This document shows positions 1 through 12,671 of a stretch of DNA of 64,000 nt, piece by piece. The translations under genes were made by a program, and so were the position numbers. The notes beneath the pieces were generated by a model. The model was not told the DNA's origin. It saw only the letters and a program-made list of their open reading frames with translations, and did no database searches. Source of the stretch: Oxytricha trifallax (lineage: Eukaryota > Ciliophora > Spirotrichea > Sporadotrichida > Oxytrichidae); assembly GCA_000711775.1 (NCBI GenBank), contig ARYC01000474.1, positions 62,001-126,000 on the forward strand, read 5' to 3'. Numbering within the stretch: position 1 is the first letter of the stretch; each line of letters starts with the position of its first letter.

Positions 1-2104
1 TATATATATTCATTAGAAATTTAATTATATGGGGAGAGCATTCACAACAGTTCCTTCCAGATAAACTTTTTTTTTGTCAACTTGCTTTACTTGAGTTCCT
101 AGTTCCTGCGATTAGTTATGAAATCATGAATAAAATAATCTATCTAGAATTACACCAAAGTCTTTCTGGAATTTTGGGGTGCCAAATAATCAATTTTGAA
201 CAAGTTTTTTTTTTAGAAAATTCAAATCAGAAGCCCTCAAACAACAACAATTTAAATATAAACGAAGTTAGGCTGGATCCATATTGATTTTCAACTAGGA
301 GGAGTAATAGTAAAACTAGCTTAAGCTGGCAGATTCTACTACAGCTGTAGTAGAAAAAGTCTATCTGGAAGCAACTAGAGTGATTACATTAACCATTAAA
401 ACTGGTTAGAAATATAAGAAAATTTGTTAGAACTAGATATTAAAGTCGAGACATTCAGAAAAGATATCAATTTGCTAAGTAATTTTATTTATTTTAAAGG
501 ATTTAACTCAAAAAAATATTGTCATTTTTAATCAATAAAACCCATTTTTCGGAAAATTCTTTTAATGTTTTATATAATACAGCAAATTGATCTAGAGATT
601 TATTTCTTTCGAACTAAAGGATTAATCTATTAAAGTTCTACTTATCAAAAAAATATTTTAAATCTTCGATTAATCCAAGTAAAATATTTAAGAGCTTAAT
701 GTAGCATAGAAATACTGATAAAAAACTCTGCTAATTCAGTAATTGTACCCCCCCCCTTATAGTTTTATTTTTAAGTATATTTTTATCTTATTAAGTTATT
801 TAATTTTTTAAGACCAAACTTTATTGATGCAATTAATTTTAATCTTAGAATTCTTAATTAAGTAAAAATTCATTAGATAGTGAGCCGCACTTAGATTAGT
901 AAAAAACCAGAAATTTTTATAGAAGTAATTTACCTAATTATGGATAATTTTTAATCATAAAAAGAAAGAATAAAAATTATTAAATAGCAGTTTATTTTAC
1001 AAAGCAAAATGTTTAATTAAAAAGAGATTCTAATTATCAATAAAAATGATAAGAATACTATAACTAAAATTTATAAAATTTTCAACTTTTTTGTATATAT
1101 TTTTTCTGAATCAGTCATATTTCCTTAATTTTATATAAATCTTTATACTTATTTCTTTACTCCATCAATTTTAGGACTGAAATTTTATTTATCAATTTTT
1201 TTCTCACATTTTTAGCTCACTCAAACTTTATTAATTTACTGATATTTTCTACTTGAGTAGTTTATAAATAAATGGTATATTTATAAACTATATTCTGTTT
1301 TTTTAAGAAGTTAGGGAACTCCAAATTTTTGTAAATTATTTTTATTCTATTTTAGCCTATGTTGACATGACACAAAATTTAATTTCCTTATTTGAATCGT
1401 AAATATGGAAATATTGTTTCATATATTTCATTATCAGTAAATGATAATATATTAGAAATAATAATTAATTTCAATAGTTTTCTTGTTAATTTCTTTAATA
1501 TCACTCATAAAAAATAAATTGTAAAGGCTGCGATATAATCAGAATAAGTAATGAAAACCTATAAGTTTAATTTAATAGTAAATATATTATCAATTTAATT
1601 GGAGAGTTTTATTTTAAAACTGATTTTAACTGGATTTCTTATTATAATTTAATAGTAATTACATTTTCTTTCAAGCTCAAAATTACAAATTTGCTTTTAG
1701 AGACTAATAATGATAAAGTTTCAATATTTTGACTAATATTTTTCTCTAAAACTGTTTTATTTGATTCTTACAAACCTTTAGTAATAGATAAATTAATTAA
1801 TGATATGGACTTTTCTTATTTTCAACTACTAAAAATTATTTTGTATTCTAACATTTTAAACAAATGCAGTTTTTTTAATTTTATTAAAAACTTCTTCCAG
1901 ATAGCTTTCAAAAGTAATTCTACTTTTTTAATATTTATAAAAAGAGAGGCCATCTTCGGAATACTACTTTACTAAAAAATTAAAAATTATAAAAGTTATT
2001 AATAGGTCTAATTAAAATATCTTAATTTTTTAATTTCATCTCAATAATCAATTTAATAAATATTTAAATATATATCTAATAATTAGTATTTGCAAAAATT
2101 TAAA
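1..2104. other. AT-rich stretch, no firm gene; possible coding fragment near 70-290
   Basis: Mostly AT-rich DNA with no recognisable gene. From about 70 to 288 a plus-strand frame reads protein-like (…YLELHQSLSGILGCQ…, then an Asn-rich patch and a TGA), and GC is a little higher than around it, so a small MDS is possible. A second frame is open over 206-560, which shows how weak openness is as evidence with one stop codon. A perfect 22-bp palindrome lies at 334-355 and a run of nine or ten C at about 748-757. Confidence 0.3.
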
Positions 2105-3138
2105 GATCTTTTGGGGGGGTCTAAGTCGGTACCATATGAAAATTTTTTTTTACCCCAAAATCCTAAGTCGGTACCACATATAAAAAATTTTTTTTTCACA
2201 TTCAGTTAAATTTTAAGTAATTAATAGTATATTTAAAATCTCAGCTAAGGATTCATCTATTTTTTTTTCCTCATTTTGACATGTCTTCTCCAAAGAGCCT
2301 CCATTATAATTGTCATGCAAATTTTCATCGCTTACCGTGTGCTCTAAATATTTTTAATAAATGATTTATCTCTCAACTCTGCTACAATTTATTTTTATTT
2401 TAATTTAGCCTTCATCATAAAGGATTTTTCCATGAGTATATAAACTTTCGTTAACTTCATTTTCTCCATTAAGCATTTATTCTTCATTTTAAATGTGATA
2501 AATTTCCATTTGTTTTGCTGCATAATGTATAACAACTTAGAAAATTTTTCTAATTTATTTTTGATTTATTTAGTAGTTAAACATGCTTAAATTATACTTA
2601 TTAAAAGCTGAACTATATCATATTGCAGAGTAATGAAAAACCAATAAATACCAATTTGAAATTTGCTGTTAATGCTTGTCAAATAAAAATATTTACTGAA
2701 TTTATTAATTCCTCCTGCAAGATCATTGGCATTGTTATAAAAGTTCATCAGGTGTGTCCTTTCTTGATATTAATTTCATATTTAGATATTATTCACTGCA
2801 TTACACATCCCTCTCAAGAATCCCAATATTTTAAAGTGCTTTAATAACATTTTTGATATCCTTAATAAATTGTTAACATAAATAATTAGATCAGCGGTAT
2901 TTACAATATCATAATGTCTTAATTTTGTTACATTAAAATTCTTTATATAATAAAAAATGTTAATAATATAAAAATTAATTAAATTAAAAAGTAAAAATAA
3001 ATATCAACCTTATTGAATGTGAAAAAAAAACTTTTATGTGGTACCGACTTAGGATTTTTGGCAAAAAATTTTTTTTCATGGAGACTTAGGATTTCAAAAA
3101 TTGAGTGGTACCGACTTAGACCCCCGCCCCGATCTTTT
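2105..3138. mobile_element. Non-autonomous DNA element with terminal inverted repeats and 8-bp duplication
   Basis: The direct repeat GATCTTTT at 2105-2112 and 3131-3138 flanks inverted ends. The left end runs GGGGGGGTCTAAGTCGGTACC and the right end is its imperfect complement. Each end carries the motif CTAAGTCGGTACCA twice (2120-2133 and 2163-2176 on the left; mirrored near 3038-3052 and 3105-3119), as expected of subterminal transposase-binding repeats. The interior of about 800 bp is AT-rich; a 73-codon frame at 2623-2844 has no recognisable motif and lacks an ATG. The 8-bp duplication is typical of hAT-like elements, but I cannot assign the family. The plan (G-run end plus repeated subterminal motif) resembles the elements at 12265 and 51788, although the motifs differ. 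Confidence 0.75.
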
Positions 3139-3655
3139 TATTAAAAATAAATTTTTTTAACATTATAAAGTGAAATAATTTTTATTAGAAAAATTATTGT
3201 ATAAATATAAATTACGTATATTATATTTTGGATTTTAAGTGCTATTTCAATTAATGAGGCCTGTAGAAAGGCTTCAGACATTTAGTTTTAAATAAAATAT
3301 TTATAAATTAAAATAAATCATTTTTTATCAAAACTATAATTATAAGATTAAGTTTTTAATATATTCTTATTTTATTTTTTGTGGAAATAAAACGTTATCT
3401 TTGTTATTATTACATATAAAGTGATTAGGTACACTTGTATGGCCTAAAAATATTAATTGTTAATAATCGATAATAATAAAGAGGTAAAAGTAGACTTCGT
3501 GGTAGGGTAGCAATTAGACCTCTATATATAATAATATTGTCAAAATAATACTTAAATGATAAAACTTTCAATCGTCAATTTTACTCATCTCTATATATAC
3601 AGACTTATTTTATATTCTATAATATTCCCTCTAATGAGTGGATATTAACTTACTT

Positions 3656-4290
3656 AATTTTAAGGTGTCTCCTCTCATGATCTATTTTATTTCCTTTTGT
3701 GGCAAATGCCCACCCGCAGTAATCGCAAGTGTACGGCTTCTCACCAGTGTGAGTTCTTACGTGATGTCTCAAGCTAGTCCTAAAATCATTAAAAGAAATA
3801 TTGCTTTCAAATTTTAATTGATTAATTTGGATTAATTTATCAAATAGTCCTTTGAGAAAATCTGCTCTTACAATTATTATTAAAACAATTAGACATAATA
3901 GCATCAATAATTTATTAATGAATTAAAATTAATTATTATTTATAAATAAATCAGGGAATGGGCATGTATATGGTTAAATTCCAAGATGTACATTTTTATG
4001 TCATATAGATACATATATATATCTATACTATTTTATATTTTAGGTGGTTTTATAATTCATTACAAATTACTAAAGATTTATTACTAATAATGATTTTGTT
4101 TATGCCTGGAAAGAGATGATTAAGAGTTAAATATCTTGAGGCAGCCGTCAAAGTGACATTGATACTTGCCGCTGCTATTGCTTCTAAATTCCTCCTTGCC
4201 TAAATACTATTCATTCAGGGAGTTCAAGAGATAAAATTCCTCTGACTGTTAGAACTTATGTTGATTATAGACGGTGTCTTTAAATAATTA
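3656..4290 (-). CDS. C2H2 zinc-finger protein (partial, at least 2 MDSs)
   Basis: Two minus-strand blocks encode C2H2 fingers. The block at about 4290-4100 reads …[23 protein letters not shown] and the block at about 3790-3656 reads [19 protein letters not shown] followed by [20 protein letters not shown]. The TGEKPY linker between fingers is diagnostic of the classical family, nucleic-acid-binding proteins usually acting in the nucleus. Between the blocks lies about 300 bp of AT-rich DNA, read as an IES. An in-frame join through AGG gives a finger a few residues too long between Cys and His, so a small MDS holding one or more fingers may lie elsewhere, in which case the gene is scrambled. 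The upstream end runs back in frame through …[18 protein letters not shown]…; the start codon was not found. TAA after LKIK is Gln, so the C-terminus extends a little further. Confidence 0.7.
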
Positions 4291-4299
4291 TATATCCAA

Positions 4300-6335
4300 A
4301 CAACCTTTTATAAAAAAGAGACAAATTGTAATATATGAATAGATAAATTAAATTAGATAAGTTTTATAAAAATCAATAAAACTAGGACCTCATGAGCTTC
4401 AATTTAAGCTTAATTTTAATATTTAATATAGAATTGACATAAATAGTTTATGAGATTTTTAAAAAAATTATTTCACTTTTTAAAATTATCATAAAAGCTT
4501 GATTTAGACATTTTTATCTTTTTTACAAGTAAATATCCCAGTTACCTATACAAATATATGAAATCTGGCGATTTTATTTTAATTATATTGAAGTATAATT
4601 AACTCAAAAAATAAGTCTTGCTAGAGTCCATTCATCGGTGTTTGTTAATAATTAGATTATTAAAGTTAATATTGGTAGATAGTAATAATAGTTTTTGGCA
4701 GAATGTCAACTAAGTCAAATATTTTTCAAATTAAATATACAAACTTAATATATTAATATAATAGTAATTTGACACATTCAATTATAATAGTAACATATTA
4801 TTATTATATAATATAAATTAAAAATAAAATAATATTAATAAACAATTTCATATTGCCGAAAAATAAACATGCCGTTAAAGGAGATTTAGTGAGAAAAACG
4901 CCAGTTACTAACATTATTTTTGTAATTTTATAATATTGCAGTAATATAATTAAAAGATGAAAGAATTATAGAAAATATCTGTATATAATATGTTGCGTAA
5001 AATTAACTTATTATGAACAAAAAAAACCCTAATAAAGTTTTGAAAATATTTAATTAATTTATAACAAATCATTATAATTGAATTTAAAGTTAAAAGAACT
5101 TTAAATGATATTTTTTTAAAAATACAATAATTATCTATTATTAATGTATGTATATATATTTTTAATATCCTAATTATACTATATTTAATAAATATTATAC
5201 AAGTGAAATATCAGCAATCTCTGAAACCCTATAGTCTCTAAATTTTATTTTTAAGCATATTTTTTTCTAACACTCCGAATAATACGCAGTAAAGCATGTT
5301 CACGTTTAAAAACTTAAAAAATCGCATTTTTAATTAAATAAATATATCATATTGAAATTATTTCCTAAAATCAATTCAATCAATTATTATGATATAATTT
5401 AAGTTTCATGATAAAAAAAACTTATCATAAAACTTATAACTCTAGTAAAATAACAAAATATAGTTGATAATTATATCTTTTATAAGTAAAAGAAAATTAT
5501 AATAAAGTTCAATAAGATTTATCAAATTCAAAGTAAAAATATAATTTACATTAATTTTTATGATTTTAATTGTATAAACTATTGTATTTTTAATTATTTG
5601 TTACATTTAAGGGAGTTTGTGAATATTTATTATATTTGGGAGGCTTTATATGTAGAATATTCAAAAAAACATTTATTCTTAATTATATATTTTATAATTT
5701 TCTTCATCATATCTTTTGTGTTTAAATCAAATTAATACCATCTATACCACTTTTTTCTTATTTTAGCCAAAGAAATGTTATTTTGATAAAAAAGAATTTT
5801 ATAAATTAAATATTAAGAATGTTCAATTATTGTTAGTAAATTTGAAAATTAATAACTAATATTTCTTATTTTTACTCAAAGAATAAAAAAAGTTTTAATT
5901 AAATTAATAAATAATAGGCATATTTGTCAATATAGTAAAAATTAATCATCATGAATATCTGCATTTTATAAATTATTCATAAGTTTGATTGATAACTTAA
6001 TATATAATAATTCAAAATATACTAAACTTTTCAATTAACATATTCTTTATATATTAATATTGATTAACAGTTCGAAATAATTTGAATTGTGAGAGATTTT
6101 ATTTTAAATTTAGATTTACGTAATACAGTAAAGTATCTATATTGCTATTTATCATAGTTATTTATAGGAGAATAATTTTTAAACATAATTATATTAAAAA
6201 TTACTCAGAAATTATTTATTAATCTATAATTAAGAATAGCTATATAATTAATTTTTTAAAATAAGAAATACCCTAGTTATTTGAATACCAATCTCTAGAT
6301 TTATAATAATATTAACTAAAATCTAAGCAATAAAT
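4300..6335. other. AT-rich spacer, no gene seen
   Basis: About 2 kb, very AT-rich, with no motif-bearing reading frame on either strand. A slightly less AT-rich patch near 4865-4915 is too short to interpret. It presumably holds germline-limited DNA between two macronuclear chromosomes and the 5' leader of the protease gene. Confidence 0.5.
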
Positions 6336-7647
6336 ATGCAAAAACTTGCTCTTATCTTGCTCCTCGCCTCATCAGTGCTCACTGCTAAGATTCCCCTTAG
6401 AAAGCAAAAGCTCATGAAGGAGAACGTTTTGACTTTCAGAGACAAAGTTAATAAATTAGTGTTTTGTTTGAAATAAAAGGAAAATAATATGAGACAGACT
6501 TGCCAGAGGCACCAGCTCTGCTTACCTCGACAACGGTCTCGGTTCCAACATCCCAGTTAAGGATTACATGAACACTCAATATTTCGTTGATGTTTCAATC
6601 GGAACACCATCTCAAACTTTCACTGTTGTCCCCGATACAGGTTCATCAAACTTGTGGGTTTACTCAAGCAAGTGCTTCAACCTCGTCTGCTTGTATCACT
6701 CAAAGTACGACTCAAGCAAATCAAGCACCTACACTAAGAACGGTGAGAGATTCGGCATTACCTACGGATCTGGATCCACAAAATATAATTCTTATTAGAG
6801 GATGATCTATAAATTCAGGGTATTGTCAGTTCTAAGAACTTATAATTTGCTTAATCCATCGAGGGAACAGTCTCTCAAGATGTAACCAGCCTTGGTGACT
6901 CAAATGCTCCAATGAGCTTCGGTGAAATCACCGCTGCCTCAGGTCTTGCTTTCTACGCATCCCAAATGAGCGGTATCCTTGGTCTTGCCTACGATACTAT
7001 CTCAGTCGACCACCTCCCAACCTTCGTTGACCAAAGCAACCAAAAGGACAATAATTAATATAGAATATGGTAATTTGAAGATTTTTCAATCATTATATTT
7101 AAATAAAAACAAGAGTTTCGCCTTCATGCTCCACGAAAACCCAGAGTCATCTTACTTGACCATGCCAGGTTACGACACTGAAGCCGTTGGAAGCAACGAA
7201 TTCCAATTCCATAACGTCGTTGAAGACAAGTACTACTCCCTCAACCTCACCGGTCTCAGACAAGGATCAACTCAAATCCCATCTGACCACTTCAAGGCTG
7301 TCATCGATTCAGGTACTTCAGTCCTCGTCGGTCCAAACACCCTCGTCCAACCTTTGATCAAGGGCATCACCGTCAACGAAGACTGCTCAGGCATTGAAGC
7401 ACTCCCAGAAATCGCTTTCTACATCGACAACATCGAATACTCCCTCGCCCCCAACGACTACGTCTTGAAAGTTACCCAAGGTTCAGACACCCAATGCGTC
7501 CTCGCCGTTATGGGACAAGACTTCCCATCAGGATTCAACTACTTCATCCTCGGAGACACCTTCATGAGAAAGTACTACTCATTCTTCGACAAGAACAACA
7601 ACAGAGTCGGTTTCATCCCAGCTGAGAAACTCAACACCAAGCAATGA
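6336..7647 (+). CDS. Pepsin-family aspartic protease (cathepsin D-like), 4 MDSs
   Basis: Secreted or lysosomal-type endopeptidase of family A1. An N-terminal signal peptide ([17 protein letters not shown]) is followed by a propeptide. The first catalytic motif is PDTGSSNLW, the second [11 protein letters not shown], and the C-terminus reads [16 protein letters not shown], as in the family. Three IESs interrupt it: pointer GAGACA (6439-6444 and 6491-6496), pointer ATCCA (6774-6778 and 6854-6858), pointer ACAA (7048-7051 and 7109-7112). Removing these 52, 80 and 61 bp units leaves 1119 nt, 372 codons plus TGA, a normal length. Joins recreate family sequence, e.g. [15 protein letters not shown] and NQKDKSFAFML. 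Codon use is GC-richer than elsewhere in the window, which suggests high expression. Genuine cathepsin D and other vacuolar pepsin-like enzymes cannot be separated from sequence alone. Confidence 0.95.
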
Positions 7648-8259
7648 GCATTCACTCATAATTACCAATACTATTATGACAAAATCTATAAATGATTAGC
7701 GTGCATTATGTTCACTCATTCATGCCGCTAATAAATTAATAGTAATTTACTTTTTTTATTCTAACTAAATGAAAAAAATATTTTAATTCTTTTACGCTTA
7801 TTTATAATGCTAATCATCATCGTAAAGTTTCAATAAAAGTTCAATCATATTCTTTGTTTTATATACATATGTCATATCTATTAATGATTAAAGATTCATT
7901 ATTTATTCACACTTAAAGACTAGATATTATTTAAATTATGAAATTAAGTTTTTTAATAAATCCAATAGATTAAAATTATAATGCTATTAGGAATAGATGA
8001 AATAAATATAGATTCAAACTAACAGACATAAAGTTAACCCCTCAGATTTTAATCAAGGCATATCAAAAAGTTTAAAACTTATTAATTATAATTTAATTAT
8101 AAATTAGATAACAACATTAAAAATTGAAAAATAAGGTTTATAATTATGACATCACAATAATAAATTAAAATTATAAGATTTCTTCAACTAAGTAATTAAA
8201 TTTATTTATTACATTTATATAAATAAAAAGAATTTCGTATTGATTGATAATTTATTCAA
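7648..8259. other. Spacer between convergent genes
   Basis: AT-rich DNA between the end of the protease gene and the end of the B-box/LRR gene on the other strand. It should contain both 3' ends and the telomere-addition sites of two macronuclear chromosomes; no conserved signal is visible. Confidence 0.5.
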
Positions 8260-10943
8260 TCAACTAAGTGGATTGAAGAGACACAATCTATTTCCACACA
8301 TCTTTTTGAGTTCTTCCTTCTGGCTTTCTCCAATCAAATTATTAAACATAATCACACCTCTGATTGTTTGATTTGTATTGACCAACTCATTCAATTATTA
8401 AGATATAATCAATATTTTAGGCATTTCTAAAACTAATAATATGAATTTGCAATATCCTATTTTAATAAATATATGTTGATTGGCAATCTTAAAAGCACCT
8501 TAATTTCCAATTCTATTATTATTTAAGTAAATATATTGGAGAGTGCTGTTTCTTCTAATCCCTTGTGCTATGAATTCTGCTCCCTCATCCTCGATTTGAT
8601 TGCCTTCCATATATAGATGGGTTATTCCCTAATTTACTGTTAGAAGCTTGGAGATATGTCTCGCTCCTTCATTGCTTAAAATTAATGGTTGCTAAATCTT
8701 ATTTGTTAGTTATTAGAATCTTAAATTGGAAATCTTTATTTAGAGTATAAATCAAGTTATAGCTTATTGACTATTTAAATAATACTAAAATTAATAAATC
8801 ATTAAAGTCAGTCATTTTTGTATAAAGTTCACAAGTAAATAAAAATAAATGAAAAAGTATTAAAGTAATCCAAACTATCAAAATTTAATCTTGATATTAA
8901 TTTTAATACTATAAATATTGAGCTATGCTTAGCTGGTTGTTGTCAACATAGAGAGTATTTAAGATTTTATTGTCTTTAAGTCCTTCAAATAAATACTCAC
9001 AGCCCTTATCTTTTATTCTATTAAAACTCAATCTCAAATTTTCAAGAGTTTTGTTCATTTACAATGATTCTGATATTTTCATTAAGCCTAAGTCAGAGAT
9101 TTTGTTTGTGTTTAAATCAATTTTATGAACACTTGTATTGAACTTAAGTGCTTCAGATACAATTTAGAATACAAAGAATATAGTTAATTTCAATAAAATT
9201 CATCGAGACTCAAATAGTTTAAGGTTCTTATCAGTTTACAAAATTCGAATTGAATATCACCTATAAATTTTAAATTTAAGCCTCAGATAAAATCTCTGCC
9301 CCATAATCTGTTATTTAACCGTAATTCAAGATTAAACTTTTACTGCCTTCATACATGCCCTTGAGACTATTAAGTATAATTTTCTATTCTTCAGGCTTCA
9401 TGTACTCGTTGTTCACATTTATTAATTCTATAACTTCAATGTCAAATTTTACGCCATCGCATTTCTTTGCCATTTCAGGATCTAAGACTCTTTAGGGGTT
9501 TGCTAGAGTTCCTAAAGTTTTGAAATTTGCTTCTACAAATTACTTATTTTTAATTTTAATAAATATTTTTTATTTTCAAACTTTTACTTAACTGCAAAAA
9601 AACCATAAATTTTCATAGTTATTATATATATTAACATTGTTAGAGATTAGAATTGTATAATTATAAATAAAATAACTTGATAACATTTTCGATAACTTAA
9701 TCGTTTCTCTGTATCTTGAATAACTGTCGCCATTTATTCTCATAAATTTAATGAGCCTATTTCAAATGTACTGAGATATCCACTATGGCTTTATCAATTT
9801 TCTTTATGGATTCTCTGTTTGTATAAATTTTAGAAAATGCCAAGTCTTTGTAGTTTTATTTTATTTATATATATATTATCCTATTAAACAATAAAGATAC
9901 TTTAGATAAAAAATATATAAGATAATGAAAATTATAGTGGGATTGCATGTCTGTGAGAGCTTTTGAGACATTTGCATATAAATCAGCATATTTTTATAAA
10001 TCAGATAAATCATCAATTTTTAATTTCCTGAAGATTTCATCTACTTCTAGTCTTTTCTACTTGTGCATTTATTCAAATTCATAAACATATTTTGAATTTA
10101 AATCATCTAATTAATTATAAATAACTTGATGCATTTGCTCACATATTTCTCTAATTTTAACGAAAAACTCATCGACATCTGCATAAACCTTATTCTTGTA
10201 CTCACTTACTCTTGCTTCTTTGACTTATATTAATTATAAAAATATTCTTAACTTTCTTAGCATATTCAAAGCTATATATTTAAGTTAAAATTTTCTATAC
10301 AATAGCAATTTAATCGTTTAATGACTTTGATAAACTGCTCCTCAAATATCTTGAAATTATCATCGAATCGTTTCATCATATCAATAATAATTGGTCTCAA
10401 ATTAATAACCTCATGATATTTGTGATCGCCTTCAACTCCACATAGTTCACAGATTTATATATCAAACTCAATTATTAAATAAATTATTTACAATAAACAG
10501 ATAAAGCTATCATTGCAATCTTTGCACAGTTAAGAAAGCGGGAAGGAATGAAAGGGACATAACTCAGCAGCTGGGTTTTAAAGGCCAATAGTTGATCGTC
10601 CCAAAGTGTTATTACCAAGAGTCATTTGACTTTAGTTTTAATTAAGAATTTGCGATTAACCATGACATCTTAAATATTTGTACATTTATACACATTTATA
10701 ACTTAAAATATTCTAAAATATATTTTATAAGAGTAATATCAATATATATATATATATATATTAATGAGTGAAAATGGACTGGTTGAATCCTGAGGCTGTA
10801 TGATGATTTTTCTCAACTGATTATTACTTCGATAATTTTATTTGCTATTTATATTGTGAATTTTAATCGGCTTGAAGGGATGCTCCGCCCTTTGTAGTTG
10901 ATTTAGATCTTGAACCCTTTGAGGTTGTTGCAGCTCTAGACAT
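8260..10943 (-). CDS. B-box / coiled-coil / leucine-rich-repeat (RNI-like) protein, many MDSs
   Basis: Read from ATG at 10943 to TGA at 8260-8262. Order: a basic Ser/Thr-rich N-terminus (MSRAATTSKGSRSKSTTKGG, 10943 to about 10765); a B-box-like zinc-binding region (LCPFHSFPLSQLCKDC then CELCGVEGDHKYH, about 10640-10420); a long helical coiled-coil region (about 10380-9690); then leucine-rich repeats of the ribonuclease-inhibitor/NLRC3 type (…LYMEGNQIEDEGAEFIAQGI…, …LENLRLSFNRIKDKGCEYL…) to the end. The blocks are separated by AT-rich inserts and lie in colinear order, so the gene looks non-scrambled. A B-box plus coiled coil recalls TRIM proteins, but no RING was seen. Ciliates have many such repeat proteins; function unknown, probably a protein-interaction scaffold. 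Individual IES borders were not all resolved. Confidence 0.8.
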
Positions 10944-11254
10944 AATTGATTTTTGATGGATTTATGCAATAAATTTTAATTATTTTTAACAATATCCCCA
11001 ATATTCATGTAAATTTACAAATATATGAGTTAGAAATACCTTATATTGAATAAGAAATACACTGTTCAGTTAATAAACAGCATTATATTAATAAGATTAT
11101 CTAGAAAAGACTTGTGCTGGTTTATACATAAATATGTATGGTCTTATAATGTGATTATTAGATATAAGAATATTATTAATGTTTATATATATACATAAAT
11201 ATTTAAATGATCATAGATAACTTTAAGTTAGTTAATTTATAAAACGATTTCACC
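10944..11254. promoter_or_regulatory. Intergenic space between two divergent genes
   Basis: About 310 bp of AT-rich DNA between the starts of the minus-strand B-box/LRR gene and the plus-strand coiled-coil gene. Both 5' leaders should lie here. No conserved promoter motif could be picked out by eye. Confidence 0.4.
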
Positions 11255-12671
11255 ATGACTGCTCAAAAATACCTTTAATATATAATATTTCATTGAAAAT
11301 CACATAATTTGATATGAATTAATGTAATTTACCTATTGTGTTTTGACCCTAATCTTCCTATATAAATTAGATAAAAGTTTGACTAAAACTGCTATAAATC
11401 ACTGCAATATCTAGATAAAGACTTTGAGAATAAGTTTAAAACAATTAAGCGAGAAATATATGATTTTCTTTTGATGGAAAGTCAGGTTTGTATGATTATA
11501 TAATGATTTAAATTAGCAATAATTTTTCTAATTTTTTTCATATCTTAATAGATTTTAGAACATAAAACTCGAACTCATAACCCACGGATTAAAAGTCCAT
11601 TTATAATATATATGATCATCATATTAGATCAGGAATACTCAACTCGATACATCGAGTAACTTTTTGAGCTATTTCAATTCACACAGCACCTATGCTATTT
11701 CATACTGTAGCCTTAATCCCAATCTTTTTATATTAATCATAAATTTAATTAAGAATTTTCATTCATGACACCAATCTAATTTTATTTGTTCATTAACATA
11801 ATCTTCTCTCTAGATTAGCTGCTTGAGTTAAGATAAAGAGTTAAGTTAGTAGTAAAAGCTAAAGTTTAAAGATATAGAGGATCAACTGGAAAAAGATTTT
11901 GGGGTTGGAAAAGAATAATATCAACTTCTTCACACTAATCTACTTGAGATTACTACTATGTAAAGAACAAAATAATTATTGAAATAGTTCATGATAATTT
12001 TGCTTTATAAACTAATGTGTTTAATTAATTAATAGATTACTCCAGAAAATGGTGCATCTCCATTAATCCTATAGTAAGTTAATAAAAACGTTGAGTCTTT
12101 AAATCAAGATTCAATTGGTGACATTGATTTTAAGCTTTAAGAGAATGAGTAAACTCAGAAGCTTTTTTGTTAAGAAAAATTAAGTGAGTATATCTAAGGT
12201 TAATAGAGTGCAAAACTTCGAATTTCTCAGCAATTTAACATTAATAATTTAATATTAAATTAATGAGGGGGTAAAATTTATAGAATCATACATAAAATTA
12301 CGTTATTCTTTTTAAAATTCTATAAAATCTTATCATTATTTTTGATATTTTTATTTTAAATATAGTATCCAATATCATTTTTATCATGATAAATAATTCA
12401 ATTTTTAATGAAAATCGCAATAATTACTAATAAAAAACAATAAGTTTATAATTGTTTTTAATAAGTAATTTGACTAAGAATAATAATATACCTTGAATAT
12501 CATATATTATTATAAGTTGATTAATAAATAGTCATGATTATTAAGATTAAAAATAATATGATTTTAATAATTTAATTGCAAAAAAAATAAAAATTTAGTG
12601 TTGGGGCCGGAAACTTCCTCCACAATTAATTATATCTACCAATTTAACACGTTTTTAAAGGACGACAATGA
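11255..12671 (+). CDS. Coiled-coil protein of unknown function, with a transposon-derived IES near its end
   Basis: Starts MTAQKYLLCFDPNLP; the first IES uses pointer TACCT (11270-11274 and 11330-11334). MDS2 (…FENKFKTIKREIYDFLLMESQ) joins MDS3 (ISCLSQDKELSQQQ…) in frame across 11485-11814, which begins GT, ends AG, and may be a long intron or an IES. MDS3 to MDS4 uses pointer AATAG (11983-11987 and 12031-12035), giving …QLLKQITPENGASP. The unexcised frame stops at TGA 12264-12266, but that TGA is formed at the border of a short element flanked by AATTAAT repeats (12258-12264 and 12624-12630). Removing it extends the protein to …NQLYLPIQHVFKGRQ and TGA at 12669-12671. The protein is Gln-rich and largely helical; no family recognised. 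Confidence 0.6.
12258..12630. mobile_element. Short DNA element (copy 1 of G-run family) acting as IES
   Basis: Bounded by the direct repeat AATTAAT. The right end (TTGGGGCCGGAAACTTCC) matches the right end of the element at 51788-52264, and the interiors also align (both contain …AATGAAAATC…, …TAATAAAAAACAA… and …TACCTTGAA… in the same order). The left end keeps only a short G-run, so this copy has probably lost most of its left inverted repeat. It sits within the last codons of the coiled-coil gene. Confidence 0.65.
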
